The notes: generated by a model not told the origin, from the letters alone. Positions 17,206-26,155 are shown, counted from the stretch's first letter. The stretch: DNA of 64,000 bases from CAVVFX01 sp963747535 (GCA_963747535.1 CAVVFX010000017.1:496001-560000); one strand, 5' to 3'. Numbers and translations are program-made.

Positions 17206-17862
17206 CTACGCGGCGACGGTTTTCTTCGTTCGCTTGCCGAAAAGCAGATTTGGAAACGTTTCCGTACAGCCGGTTCGGTACGAATCCAACGCCGTCATCG
17301 CCGGGATGCCGAGCTTCTTCCCAATGGCCCGCCAGGACAGACCTTCTTCATCACGGAGTCTGATCACCTCACCACGCCGAAAAATCCGCTTCGGACGACC
17401 GACGATCTTTCCGGCAGCTTTGGCCGCTTTGATGCCAGATAGAGTTCGCTCCCGGATCATCGAACGCTCGAATTCCGCCACCGCCGAGAGAATATGAAGT
17501 AAGAGTGCAGCGGTCGGATTCGATTGATCCGTGTCCAGACCTTGGGTTGTGGCGATAAACCGCACTCCGTAGCTCGTGAGACTTGACAACTGCTGACTCA
17601 AATTCAACACCGACCGCCCGAACCTATCGAGCTTCCAAACCAGCACGCAATCAAACTTGCGTTGGGCGGCGTCGGCCATGAGACGGTCCAGCGCTGGACG
17701 GCTGGCCTTGCTGCCGCTGAAGCCGGCGTCAATGTATTCCCCGGCGTTCTTCCATCCACGGCGAGAAACGTATTCACGAAGCTCCTTCAACTGCATCTCG
17801 CAGGTTTGATCCGTGGTCGATACCCGGCAGTAAACCGCTGTCTTCACTCTATTATCGTACAT
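17206..17862 (-). CDS. Serine recombinase (resolvase/invertase family)
   Basis: 218 residues starting at MYDNRVKTAVYCRVST. The nucleophile serine is in YCRVST (about residue 14). Other family motifs: GWKNAGEYIDAGFSGSKASRPAL, FDCVLVWKLDRFGRS, GVRFIATTQGLDTD and EFERSMIRERTLSGI, then a short C-terminal helix-turn-helix (GEVIRLRDEEGLSWRAIGKKL GIP). Length fits a small Tn3/Gin-type resolvase or invertase rather than a large phage integrase. The ATG at 17862 is preferred because everything before it lacks similarity to the family. The start codon sits inside an inverted repeat, TCGTAC ... GTACGA (17855-17875), and TTTCCGTAC recurs near 17262, so recombination half-sites or autoregulatory sites may overlap the gene. 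Its substrate is unknown. Confidence 0.9.
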   Translation of the reverse strand: MYDNRVKTAVYCRVSTTDQTCEMQLKELREYVSRRGWKNAGEYIDAGFSGSKASRPALDRLMADAAQRKFDCVLVWKLDRFGRSVLNLSQQLSSLTSYGVRFIATTQGLDTDQSNPTAALLLHILSAVAEFERSMIRERTLSGIKAAKAAGKIVGRPKRIFRRGEVIRLRDEEGLSWRAIGKKLGIPAMTALDSYRTGCTETFPNLLFGKRTKKTVAA

Positions 17863-18072
17863 GGTTTCCGTACGATTGTCAATGCTTGTCACCGGCCACC
17901 GGATGCCGCTCTTGGAAGTGTTGACAGGCTTTATCGAAGTTTCCACGCTGTCGGTAAAACGCACTCCGTTTGTTGTGGCGCACGGAGGAAAACAGTTTCA
18001 TTGGACGCCCCCGGAGAACTCGTTGTAGGACTTCTGCCGTGATCGCTGTTCTGTCTCTGTGTAAAACCGCCG

Positions 18073-18099
18073 CCATCGTCACCGGGGTTCCGGCGATGG
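18073..18099 (-). terminator. Possible rho-independent terminator after the orphan 244-residue gene
   Basis: Inverted repeat CCATCG ... CGATGG (18073-18078 and 18094-18099) with an inner CCGG/CCGG stem and GGTT loop. It begins 2 nt after the stop of the minus-strand gene and is followed on that strand by GGCGGTTTTAC, a weak T-run. Confidence 0.45.
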
Positions 18100-18101
18100 T
18101 T

Positions 18102-18836
18102 TCAACTCAAGAACCGGAAGATCCGCCGCCATATACTTAGCCTTGCGGATTTCTCTTCTGGCGGTTTATCCGTAACAACTGTGCATTCGTGGCCTTGAGG
18201 ATTGTCGGGAACAACCGAGGCATCCGGCTTTGCTTCTGGAGGCGGTTCAGGTGGCTGAGGGCATTCCGAAACAAAATACAATGGCCCGTATTGCTTCTCG
18301 CCCGACCCGCTGGATACGGTTGCCGAATACCAGTCGTCACTTGCAGCGTGACGCTCAAGTAGAATAAATGCAGTACCACTGCGAAAATGTATGTTCTTGT
18401 GATCCCTGATTACGAGTACGTCTTCGTTGGCATTCCTCCGACCAACGTCTTGAGCGACACATGTCACAATCGCTGTGACATTTTTAGCAAAGCACGCCTC
18501 CAGGATCGATCTAGCGATGCTTTGGTCGATTGAACAGTCGGTGGGTCGGTTGATTAGGAATAAGTGGACTCCAACAGCATTGTGCTTTTCGATGAAACTT
18601 CTAAAATGTTCAATGCCCCTTGTCTTCCAATTGTTCCGTGAGTAGCCCCACCAGAAGTGCATCGCATTAGAGCCGCACCGGATGGCCGCACCCTTCAAGG
18701 ACCGGCAAAATGAGGTCAAAAGTTCTTCGTGGGGTGACATCATCATCCCGAAGGACTTTGATGTGCAAGCCGCCACTACTAGGCCCGGTTGAAGAGATTC
18801 GTAAATCTGTTGAAACTCAATATCGTCTGGAGACAT
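18102..18836 (-). CDS. Orphan protein with proline-rich C-terminal tail
   Basis: 244 residues that I do not recognise. Residues 1-160 look like a globular alpha/beta domain (GLVVAACTSKSFGMMM, GVHLFLINRP, NVTAIVTCVAQDVG, EDVLVIRDHKNIHF) with several cysteines and a tryptophan-rich stretch (HFWWGYSRNNWK). Residues about 190-230 are rich in Pro, Glu and Lys. The last residues are basic and hydrophobic (ARLSIWRRIFRFLS) and could bind a membrane. There is no signal peptide and no good ribosome site before the ATG. Base composition is less GC-rich than the core regions. It lies between a serine recombinase and an IS-broken gene, so horizontal origin is likely. Function unknown. Confidence 0.6.
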   Translation of the reverse strand: MSPDDIEFQQIYESLQPGLVVAACTSKSFGMMMSPHEELLTSFCRSLKGAAIRCGSNAMHFWWGYSRNNWKTRGIEHFRSFIEKHNAVGVHLFLINRPTDCSIDQSIARSILEACFAKNVTAIVTCVAQDVGRRNANEDVLVIRDHKNIHFRSGTAFILLERHAASDDWYSATVSSGSGEKQYGPLYFVSECPQPPEPPPEAKPDASVVPDNPQGHECTVVTDKPPEEKSARLSIWRRIFRFLS

Positions 18837-18888
18837 TTAAACCAAAGGAGCGAAGATGTATGGTCCTCACAACCCGTCAACAAATAGC

Positions 18889-19757
18889 TCATTGGACGTT
18901 CTGTGTTAAAACCGCTGAAGCGCCATCCCAGGCTGCTGTGATTTGATGGCTACCCAGAGATAACGTCTTGGTGGCGAACTGCGCAGTACTACTCAAAGTT
19001 ACTGGGGACGACCCTATGTTTGTCCCTCCGTCCAGGAAAGTTACAGTTCCACTCTGACTATAAGGCGAAACGGTGGCAGTAAACGTCACCGAATTGTTCA
19101 CAACTGACGGGTTAGGAAAGGAAGACAGCGTAATACTCGTGTAGACTTGAGTGGTCACGGTCTGTGTCACAGGAGCGGAAACACCGCCAACATAGTTGTC
19201 GTCCCCGGCGTAAATGGCTTCCATCGAGTAAGTCCCTGATTTCGGAAAGTTGACAATGCAGTTCACCTGCCCGTAAGGATTTCCAAGCGCACCCAACCCC
19301 GTCGTGCCATTCAAACACAACTGCATTTGCGGACAGGGAGTCGGACTACCACATGTGGGTGACCAAGAGCCGTCAGAAAACTCCACCACCCCAGTTGCGT
19401 TAGAAGGCGCAACCGTCGCCGTGAAAGTTATTGGCTGTCCAGAATCAGATGGGTCAGAACTTGATGTTATGGTAACGCTTGGTGCGGTCAATGTTAGAGG
19501 CAAAGAAGTGCTTCCAACATGACTGGCGTCACCGCTATAAATGGCTGTAACCGTGTGACTCCCGGGGATGAGAGTCACCGTGATACTCATACAGCAAGAT
19601 TGAAGAACCACGTTGGCCGAACCAATCTGACCAATCTGACTTCCATTATCGAGGAACGCCACCGTGCCAGCCTCATTTGTTGGCAAAACCGAGGCAGACA
19701 AAATAGTGCCGCCAAGAACAGAAGTAGAACTGACTGTTGTTGTCGTAATTGACTTGT
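18889..19757 (-). pseudogene. 3' part of TIGR03437/Ig-repeat surface protein, split by IS1380-family element
   Basis: This fragment encodes about 289 residues in Ig-like repeats (Big_3 type: TVAFLDNGSQIG, GSHTVTAIYSGDASHVGSTS, PITFTATVAPSNATGVVEF, SVTFTATVSPYSQSGTVTFLDGGTNIG). It begins directly after target duplication TGCTA (19758-19762). Read back into the element, the frame meets a TGA, so this part has no proper start. Joined to the 5' part after removing the element and one TGCTA, it reads ...EEIVSNKSITTTTV... in frame, giving 2169 nt (722 residues plus stop). Confidence 0.85.
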
Positions 19758-19762
19758 TGCTA

Positions 19763-21576
19763 CCTGAATAATGCACAGGCACACTTCAATCCTGGCCACG
19801 TCTGCTGACAAGGGTGATGGTCCGCGCATTGCTTTGTTAGCTATGTCTCGGTATTTCTGATTCTCCTTCCTTCTTAAAACCGGCACTGATTGTTCGGCGA
19901 TGCTAACTGTCATTCCCGCATGCACTTGGCAAGGCCGCATAGAATTTTATGCACGGGCCGGTCTTCATAACGTGCTCGCTTTTTCAGGTCAATACAGTTT
20001 TCAGCACCGGCAAGAAACCGTCGCCACCCGGCGCAATCGCCCGCACCCGGTCCATCAAGCGCTGGAAAAGCCCTCGGTCTTCGTAATGATCGCTATAGCT
20101 GATGCCTACTCGCCCTGCATGCCGCCAGATCTTGGCCGCCAGGAATAAGAACCGCAAACGCGCAGTGGCCAGCGTAGTGTGCCGCATCGATCCGACTTGT
20201 CCACCTTCCTCGCGATTGAACAATTGCAGCCAGCAGTTCAGGTTGTAGGCCAGCATCGCGATCTGAAACCAGATGCAGTTCATCATCCAGCGCCCGGAGG
20301 GATGTGCCGTCAGCCCAGCGTCATTGTTGGCTTCCTTGATCAGGTTCTCGGCTGCTGCCCGTTGGTTGTAGAACGACACCAGTTCGTGAACCGGCCCCTC
20401 CATGTTCGTCACAAACACCCGATAGAGGTACTTCGAAGTCTCGAACAATTGGTATTGCTCCTTCGCATCCGCCGCACCAGCCTTAGGTTGCTTCTCATAA
20501 CGCAGCGCCAAGAAGCGGTACGCTTCTGCCCAGCCATCCGGCCGATACCAGAACTCGCACTGTCCGTCGGCGTCGGTTTGTGGCGACCGCTGCCATTCCG
20601 CTGCTTTTAACTCCTCCGCCAGACGCGCCGTCTTGCGGGCCACGATGATGAACCCGCATTTCACACTCTCATACGCTTCCACCGCATCCCAGCAGTAGAA
20701 ACCTGAATCGGCCCGCGCCAGCAGTGTTTTCACCATCTTCGGTACAGCGGCAAACACCATCTGCAGATGGGCCGCGATCTGTTTGCCCGTCGGACGATCA
20801 CCGTTGCGCAACTCCCCCGCAATGTATTCCTTGGTCTCGGCCAGAAACGTCAGGATCGGCTGAAAGCTCTTCTTGCCTTTGTTCTTCGGGTTGTAGCTTT
20901 TGCGTGCTCCCATCTGATTGCCGAACAGCGTGTGCACCGTCGTGTCGGTATCCAGAACCACAGCGGTCAACCCAACGTTGGCCGCTTCCCAGACTCGCTG
21001 GCGCAGGCACCGCTGCACCTCCAGCAGTTGCCCGGACACGCTGCCGTGCAGAGAGGCCAGGAACCGCCAGAAGGTGCATTGCGGCGGCAGCCGCAGCACC
21101 CCCAAAATTCCCGTCAGCATGGGCTCGCGCTGGACAAACCGCAGGTGATGAAGTCGCGAGAAGCCTACGTAGCAGGCCAGCACCATCGCTAGGATGAATT
21201 GATACGCTGGCATGACCCTGGTTTGCCGCTTCACGTTCAACGTCTCTTCCACCAACTGACGGAATCCGAGTTTCTCCAACAACGTGCCAACGGGGAGCAA
21301 TCCGCCATAAGCAGTCAAATTCTTGCCGTCGAAATCATACGGCGTGGCCGGCCCGATTTTATTGGGTTCCGAGGAGACCTTCTCCGGGCCTTGCTTTACT
21401 GGGGTTTTGTCGCTATCCTTTTTTCTGTCTGTAACCATTTGGGTGACCTCCTTGGGGTCGGTTTTGCGAAGCGGCAACTTCGCAAAATGCTGTCTTACCC
21501 CAATATCTATGGGGTCCCCAAATGGTACCTACGCTTCTGCCCTCACACCGCGGCCCGCAGGGGCGCATAGGTCAGG
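19763..21576 (-). mobile_element. IS1380-family insertion sequence, 1814 bp
   Basis: The ends are CCTGAATAATGCAC (left) and, read inward from the right, CCTGACCTATGCGC. They match at 10 of 14 positions (CCTGAnnnATGCnC). The element is flanked by a perfect 5-bp target duplication, TGCTA, at 19758-19762 and 21577-21581. It carries one intact transposase gene on the minus strand. It is inserted inside a TIGR03437/Ig-repeat gene of the same orientation, which it breaks. The intact duplication and transposase suggest a recent insertion. Confidence 0.92.
19984..21438 (-). CDS. IS1380-family transposase
   Basis: 484 residues from the ATG at 21438, which has AAGGAGG about 7 nt upstream. An upstream TTG in frame lacks such a site. 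The DDE catalytic core is visible: VVLDTDTTVHTLFG (first Asp), LLARADSGFYC (second Asp) and NLIKEANNDAGL (Glu), with family features such as YDFDGKNLTAYGGLLP near the N-terminus and WMMNCIWFQIAMLAYNLNCWLQ near the C-terminus. Length is normal and no frameshift is seen, so it may be active. The hairpin CCCCAATATCTATGGGG at 21498-21514 lies between the right end and the start and could limit readthrough from the host gene. Confidence 0.93.
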   Translation of the reverse strand: MVTDRKKDSDKTPVKQGPEKVSSEPNKIGPATPYDFDGKNLTAYGGLLPVGTLLEKLGFRQLVEETLNVKRQTRVMPAYQFILAMVLACYVGFSRLHHLRFVQREPMLTGILGVLRLPPQCTFWRFLASLHGSVSGQLLEVQRCLRQRVWEAANVGLTAVVLDTDTTVHTLFGNQMGARKSYNPKNKGKKSFQPILTFLAETKEYIAGELRNGDRPTGKQIAAHLQMVFAAVPKMVKTLLARADSGFYCWDAVEAYESVKCGFIIVARKTARLAEELKAAEWQRSPQTDADGQCEFWYRPDGWAEAYRFLALRYEKQPKAGAADAKEQYQLFETSKYLYRVFVTNMEGPVHELVSFYNQRAAAENLIKEANNDAGLTAHPSGRWMMNCIWFQIAMLAYNLNCWLQLFNREEGGQVGSMRHTTLATARLRFLFLAAKIWRHAGRVGISYSDHYEDRGLFQRLMDRVRAIAPGGDGFLPVLKTVLT

Positions 21577-22876
21577 TGCTAACAATCTCTTCCAGGGCAG
21601 CGGAACTGCTACTATTGTAAGTGCCATCGCCATTATATGTGGCAGTGATTAAATGTGCGCCAGCAGACAGGGCAGACGTAGATGAAGTCGCCGCTCCTCC
21701 GACTAATGTTGCACTACCAAACGGGACTGTACCGTCCAAGAACGTCATCGTGCCGCTGGCAGCGGAAGGCGAAACTGTGGCGGTAAAGGTCGCTGACTGT
21801 CCCAAAGCAGAAGGGTTAAGACTTGATGTAATCGATGTGCTCGTATTGATTACCCAACGGCAGTCTGGATCACCAATTCTAATGACAAACGGCAAGTAAA
21901 GTCTTACCGTCGTGTCTGTCTCGATACTCGTGTACGTCAAGAACGCATCGTACCGTTTCTCGGTCGTGGCGGGCGGGTCATTAGTACAAGTCGGAAAGGC
22001 CAGATTAACTTGATCCAGGCCGACAAATTGAGGCGACTCACCCGCCCATGTCGGCGTGGGACTCATGAAGGTTCCGTATGGTCCGTTAAATCCATTTTCG
22101 ATAGTAGCTGGAATATCCTTGCCCAATTGCGCTACGCCAAAGCCGGTAGGTGCGGGTGTGTTTGCTGTCATCAGCCCAGTCGTGCTATTCAGCGTTACTC
22201 CACCATACAGGGCAGTCATCCACAGGGTAATGACCTGTCCTTGATGAATTGGCTTCTGAGAAGAGATCAACTGTCCAGACAGCGCATCGGTTATGGCTCC
22301 AGTCAGCGCTCGATCTTTCCCTTGAGACCATGACAGACCGCATGAAGCCGGATCGCTCAAACTGTAGGAGAAAAGGCAATCGTAGCCAACCTGAAACACC
22401 ACGTTGTAATCCGCAATATCAAATGGGTCAATAATAAGACGACCAGGGCCACCCAAGATGTAGCTTCGATTATCAATACGCTGTCCATCTCGCACAAAGA
22501 CGATCCGGTAAGCTGTTGGTGTGCAGTTATAGCATGGTGGCGTTGACCCGTTATCTGGAACCAGGAAGTTGATCTGGGTGGGGCTTACATAGATGAGACT
22601 GGCAATGAGATCGCATGAGGAATCGAAGCAGGTATCATCCGCCAGATGCACTTCGGTTCCCCCAGCTAATGTGCTCCCCGGCGAAGTTGTGGAGACCGTG
22701 GTGTCCGCTAGGTTCCCTCCAAAGACCGTCGCCATACTCCGAGGCGCAAGGTGGATTGATGCGGGCGGATAGTCCAGCATGGGTATTGCTGCGTTCGTGA
22801 CGTTGGTGATAGATGGAGCCGCCTGTCCGAAGGCAAGTGTGACGGCAACCAAGAGAGATAGAATGTAGCGCAGCAC
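21577..22876 (-). pseudogene. 5' part of TIGR03437/Ig-repeat surface protein, split by IS1380-family element
   Basis: The likely start is GTG at 22876, since MLRYILSLLVAVTLAFGQA is a good signal peptide. Residues 20-300 match the Solibacter-type TIGR03437 domain (ITNVTNAAIP, SIHLAPRSMATVFGGNLA, LIYVSPTQINFLVPDNG, HQGQVITLWMTALYGGV). An Ig-like repeat follows (ITSSLNPSALGQSATFTATV, GTMTFLDGTVPFGSATL, AHLITATYNGDGTYNSSSSA). The frame then reaches the IS1380-family element and stops 2 codons inside it. A truncated secreted product could still be made. Function of the family is unknown; proteins of this kind are abundant in Solibacter-like genomes. Confidence 0.85.
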
Positions 22877-23362
22877 ATTTAACTTTCTGCCCAGCCTGAA
22901 TCTGTTCGGCTGCAAGGGCGGGTCCTGCACACGATTTGGATGCCCAATCAACGTGGGCGTCACGACACTTAGGCGAACGGCTCCAGTATCCATCGTTGTG
23001 GTGAAAGCGTGGACCCATCATACTCCGAAATCCGAATTAGGCCCCACAAATACCAAAAAGATAGTGACGAAAGGCTGGGACAAGCGCTAAACTGTTCATT
23101 CAAAGCGGAAAGCCGCAATGAAAGGGGAAAAGCGGACCATGCCGCTCTTGCAGTTCTGGAAACCGCCAAGGAAGAAGTGCCCCAACCGCCTTGGCGATGC
23201 CCACGGCCAGGGCAAACGTCGGTGAAACCGTTACCACGTCACGCAGAGTTGGCTGTGAACATGGCCGGGAGCATGGCGTCGTTTCTGTTGGTGACGTTTG
23301 AGGCGAAGCGGTAATGAAATATCGAAGGGACCATAGACGCCCAAACACCGAGCGCCCCCGAG
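22877..23362. other. Intergenic region, no gene seen
   Basis: About 490 bp between the divergent TIGR03437 gene and the SEC-C pair. Open frames here show no similarity, no ribosome sites and no convincing codon bias. I see no repeats or RNA structure worth naming. Confidence 0.4.
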
Positions 23363-23833
23363 ATGGAAATCAGAACAACCACCCCGGCAAGCATCACTGA
23401 ATCGATTCGGCGATTCGGCACTTCGTTATCTCCAGGTGAGGAGCCGAGTTTCGTTCCAGTCAAACCAATTCTCGGCGCTCGGCGGCTTCAATGCTTTTAC
23501 AACGTCAAATCGATGGTAGACCAAATTGGCGGGACGCTCCAGCAGGGTTGGTTGATTTGGGAGTGGCCTAAAGCCTACCTGGAGGCTGAGTTCCACGGCG
23601 TCTGGCGTGACCCGAAAGGCTTTTGCCTGGACATTACACCGCCATCAGGTGGAGAAGAACGGATTCTGTTTGTGCCGGATAACCAAAGGCACTTCGATTT
23701 TGAGAGCAGGGTAACTCCTTCCAATCGCTACTGGCCGCTAACTGATGACTCTGCCGTCGCCCGATATATTGAACTCACTGCCGACCTCAACCGCATCAAG
23801 AAGACATATCACGGACAACCACCCCGTCCCTGA
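23363..23833 (+). CDS. SEC-C-associated hypothetical protein
   Basis: 156 residues. The core (VPVKPILGARRLQCFYNV, GGTLQQGWLIWEWPKAYLEA, EFHGVWRDPKGFCLDITPP, ERILFVPDNQRHFDF) resembles an uncharacterised domain that in other bacteria often precedes a C-terminal SEC-C zinc motif. Here that motif is in the next reading frame, 12 nt downstream, so the pair may be a split version of one protein. There is no signal peptide or membrane segment. No activity can be assigned. The first 35 residues are less conserved-looking, and the start could lie further downstream. Confidence 0.65.
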   Translation: MEIRTTTPASITESIRRFGTSLSPGEEPSFVPVKPILGARRLQCFYNVKSMVDQIGGTLQQGWLIWEWPKAYLEAEFHGVWRDPKGFCLDITPPSGGEERILFVPDNQRHFDFESRVTPSNRYWPLTDDSAVARYIELTADLNRIKKTYHGQPPRP

Positions 23834-23845
23834 ATTGCCCCAGCG

Positions 23846-23998
23846 ATGGACAAGCTATACACGGTTATGGAGTATCTGCAAGAGGCTTATGGAGATCACT
23901 CGGAGAGGATGGTCTCACGAAGTTTGCAGAAGGTCGGGCGGAACGATCCATGTCCATGCGGCAGCGGCAAGAAGTTCAAAAAGTGTTGCGGGGCATAG
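23846..23998 (+). CDS. Short SEC-C motif (zinc-binding) protein
   Basis: 50 residues starting MDKLYTVMEYLQEAYGDHSE. The C-terminus is a canonical SEC-C motif, RNDPCPCGSGKKFKKCC, with the four Zn-binding positions C-x-C...C-C as at the end of SecA. It begins 12 nt after the stop of the 156-residue gene and is probably translated from the same mRNA. It is not known whether it acts alone or is the separated tail of the upstream protein. Confidence 0.75.
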   Translation: MDKLYTVMEYLQEAYGDHSERMVSRSLQKVGRNDPCPCGSGKKFKKCCGA

Positions 23999-24884
23999 AG
24001 ACCGTTTAAGTTTTGCTGGCTGTGAGTCGGCTACCCGTTTGATTCCTGCGATGACTTGTCGTTGCGTCAGGGCCGTTGACGAGAGCTATCAAACAATTCC
24101 AGCAAGTGCCTTCGGCAAAACGTACTCGACGCCGTGCTCCGCAATCCGGTCCCGGAGTGATGCGATTTACGACCGGCGCAACGATGACGTGAGCGTGGAG
24201 CCGCTCTGAGCCTTCGCTCTGCTCGGCCCATCTCGGAAGTCCACCGCTGTGCTACTGAGCGGCTGTGGGTATCTGTGTGCCATGGCGAGTACATTCTGAG
24301 GCGATTCCGGGTGGTGGAGAAGGGCGACCGGCGCTCGAACGACCATTCCCCCAAGTGGACGGAACGAAAACACAGTAAAAATCCAAAATGGGTTCCGGCC
24401 ATACGAGTAAATCGACCGGCGTACTCAACTTTCGGGACGTACTTCGACCGCCTTGATTTCCAAGAAAGTTCTAGCCCTTTATTCCGAAAATTTTCGCCGC
24501 CCCAAAATTTGGCTTCCAGGGTTTCGGGAGTTGAATCAACATGGCCATCGGACGACAACAGAGATCCTACAGCGGATCGCCTGGAAGAAGAGCAATATCC
24601 AGGATCAGGTCTGCAAATCGACTGAAGGCGGCTGTGTACGTTCTGAGGAGCTACGCTGACGGGTTGACGGTGGCTGACGACGGTGATTACAGTGCTTACG
24701 GTGATTACATCTGCGGGAACCCGAGATGGAGCAAAAAAATGGCAGGGCCGGATGCCGGCCCCGCCATGAAAAACGTCACCCAAAGACGCACTTCAATCCA
24801 GTGAAGGCAAACAGACGGGCCAATAATTTTGGAATGAAATGGAATGAAACTGCGTTTTGGAGGGCTTGTAAGTTGGTGAAAATA
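23999..24884. other. Gene-free accessory stretch
   Basis: Almost 0.9 kb with no gene I can support. The longest open frame (minus strand, 24067-24783) translates to a Ser/Arg/His-rich sequence without domain similarity. The stretch ends at a tRNA-Phe remnant, and the sequence just before it (GGAATGAAATGGAATGAAAC, about 24831-24850) holds a short direct repeat. It may be the decayed end of an integrated element. Confidence 0.45.
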
Positions 24885-24935
24885 TGGTGGCCAGGGACGG
24901 AATTGAACCGCCGACGCCAGCCTTTTTCAGGGCTG
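24885..24935 (-). pseudogene. tRNA-Phe 3' half remnant (possible attachment site)
   Basis: Read on the minus strand, this is the 3' part of a tRNA. It has an anticodon arm CAGCC-CTGAAAAA-GGCTG (anticodon GAA, loop one base longer than normal), a T-arm GGCGG-TTCAATT-CCGTC and an acceptor strand CCTGGCC followed by ACCA. The 5' half that should begin GGCCAGG is missing or scrambled (GTAATTGCAGATAG remains before the anticodon stem). This pattern fits a tRNA 3' end duplicated as an att site by integration, or a decayed tRNA. It borders the accessory region. Confidence 0.7.
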
Positions 24936-25149
24936 CTATCTGCAATTACTCCCGCGGCGTCGGTGTCAACTGGCCGTCTAACTCCCATCACGTTGAAGTG
25001 TGGAGATCAGCGCGGGGCTGGAAGGTTTGGGAAGTTGCCAGGGAGTATTGGGCCTTATTTTAGCGCCAATGTCAGACGAGGCCGTCCGCCCCCACAAAGG
25101 CCTGACGGTCTGACCACTCCGACCTGCAGGCGCCCCTCCGAAGCTCCGA

Positions 25150-25155
25150 TATAAT
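25150..25155 (+). promoter_or_regulatory. -10 element close to the ThuA-like gene start
   Basis: A perfect TATAAT ends 6 nt before the GTG start of the ThuA-like gene, and there is no ribosome site. Transcription would be expected to begin at or next to the GTG, giving a leaderless mRNA. No clear -35 box is seen. Confidence 0.4.
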
Positions 25156-25161
25156 CGCGGC

Positions 25162-25971
25162 GTGAAGAAGTTCCTGCTTTTCCTTCTGGTTGCTGCACCT
25201 GCTTTCGCGCAGCAACCGGCTTCGCAACCCCCGAAGATTCAGACCCTCATCATTACAGGTCAGAACGGCCACGACTGGCGAGGCACAACTCCCGTCCTCC
25301 GCAAACTGCTCGAAGATACGGGACGCTTCGAAGTGCGGGTGACGGAGGAATTCCGCGGTGCCGGACCGGAGACCCTCGCTCCCTATGATCTCGTCATCCT
25401 CAACTACTACGAGAAGAAGAAACCCGATCTGCGCTGGGGCGAGCGTGCTGATACCGCCCTCGTCAATTTCGTCCGCTCGGGCAAAGGATTGGTGATCTAC
25501 CATTTCTCCCTCGCCGCCTTCGAGGGCTGGGATGAATTCGAGAAGATGTCGGGCGCAAACTGGCGTCCCAACAACGGCCATCACTCCGCCCGCCACGATT
25601 ACGTCGTAACCATCAAGGATTCGGACGATCCCATCACGAGCGGCATGAAGGCGTCCTTCCCGGAAGCCAACGACGAACTCTACGCCAATCTTAAATGGCA
25701 ACCGGCCGGGACCTGCCATGTGCTCGCCACCGCGTGGGACGATCACAAGCTGTATAACGGCAAGTCCAACCAACCGATCCCCGGCGCCGGCATCGACCAA
25801 CCCATGTTATGGACCGTGAAATACGGTTCCGGACGCGTCTTTGTGACCGCCCTCGGCCACGATGCCGCGGCTATGAATGGCGCCGGCTTCATCTCCTCTC
25901 TGCAGCGCGGCAGCGAGTGGGCCGCCACGGGCAAGGTCACCATCCCGGTTGCCGCCGAACTGGCAAAATAG
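25162..25971 (+). CDS. Secreted ThuA-like domain protein
   Basis: 269 residues from GTG. Residues 1-17 are a signal peptide (KKFLLFLLVAAPAFAQ). The rest is a ThuA/trehalose-utilisation-type class-I glutamine-amidotransferase-like fold: KIQTLIITGQNGHDWRGTTPVLRKLLE, PYDLVILNYYEK, FVRSGKGLVIYHFSLAAFEGW, GHHSARHDYVVTI, QPMLWTVKYGSGRVFVTALGHD. Family members are linked to sugar use, but their reaction is not settled. It lies 280 bp upstream of the GH109-like gene on the same strand, a common pairing in exported sugar-metabolism loci. Start choice rests on the signal peptide and the TATAAT just upstream. Confidence 0.85.
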   Translation: MKKFLLFLLVAAPAFAQQPASQPPKIQTLIITGQNGHDWRGTTPVLRKLLEDTGRFEVRVTEEFRGAGPETLAPYDLVILNYYEKKKPDLRWGERADTALVNFVRSGKGLVIYHFSLAAFEGWDEFEKMSGANWRPNNGHHSARHDYVVTIKDSDDPITSGMKASFPEANDELYANLKWQPAGTCHVLATAWDDHKLYNGKSNQPIPGAGIDQPMLWTVKYGSGRVFVTALGHDAAAMNGAGFISSLQRGSEWAATGKVTIPVAAELAK

Positions 25972-26155
25972 CTCCTTTAGGGAGACATTGTAATCAGGCG
26001 CGGCAGACGAGGAGCACTTGCGATAGCAGCCTCTAGCAGAAGTCGACGCAGGCCAAAGGCCTACTCCACGATTCTTCGCGGGCCGCGAAGACTTTGACGG
26101 TTAGTAGTATAGGTTCCTTCAGAGCCTGAAATGTAGAAACTCTAGGCCGGCTGTC

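Noticed and set aside
16951..17442. 163-residue plus-strand open frame
   Set aside because: It has a Gly/Arg-rich low-complexity start and overlaps the recombinase gene antisense.
17879..18082. 67-residue minus-strand open frame before the recombinase
   Set aside because: No similarity, and it begins inside the terminator-like hairpin.
23009..23348. Small open frames on both strands between the TIGR03437 gene and the SEC-C pair
   Set aside because: They overlap each other, lack ribosome sites and show no similarity.
24067..24783. 238-residue minus-strand open frame
   Set aside because: It has a Ser/Arg/His-rich random-looking translation, no ribosome site and no recognisable domain.
24885..24960. 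Intact tRNA-Phe gene
   Set aside because: The 5' acceptor strand and a normal D-arm are absent and the anticodon loop has eight bases, so only a remnant can be claimed.
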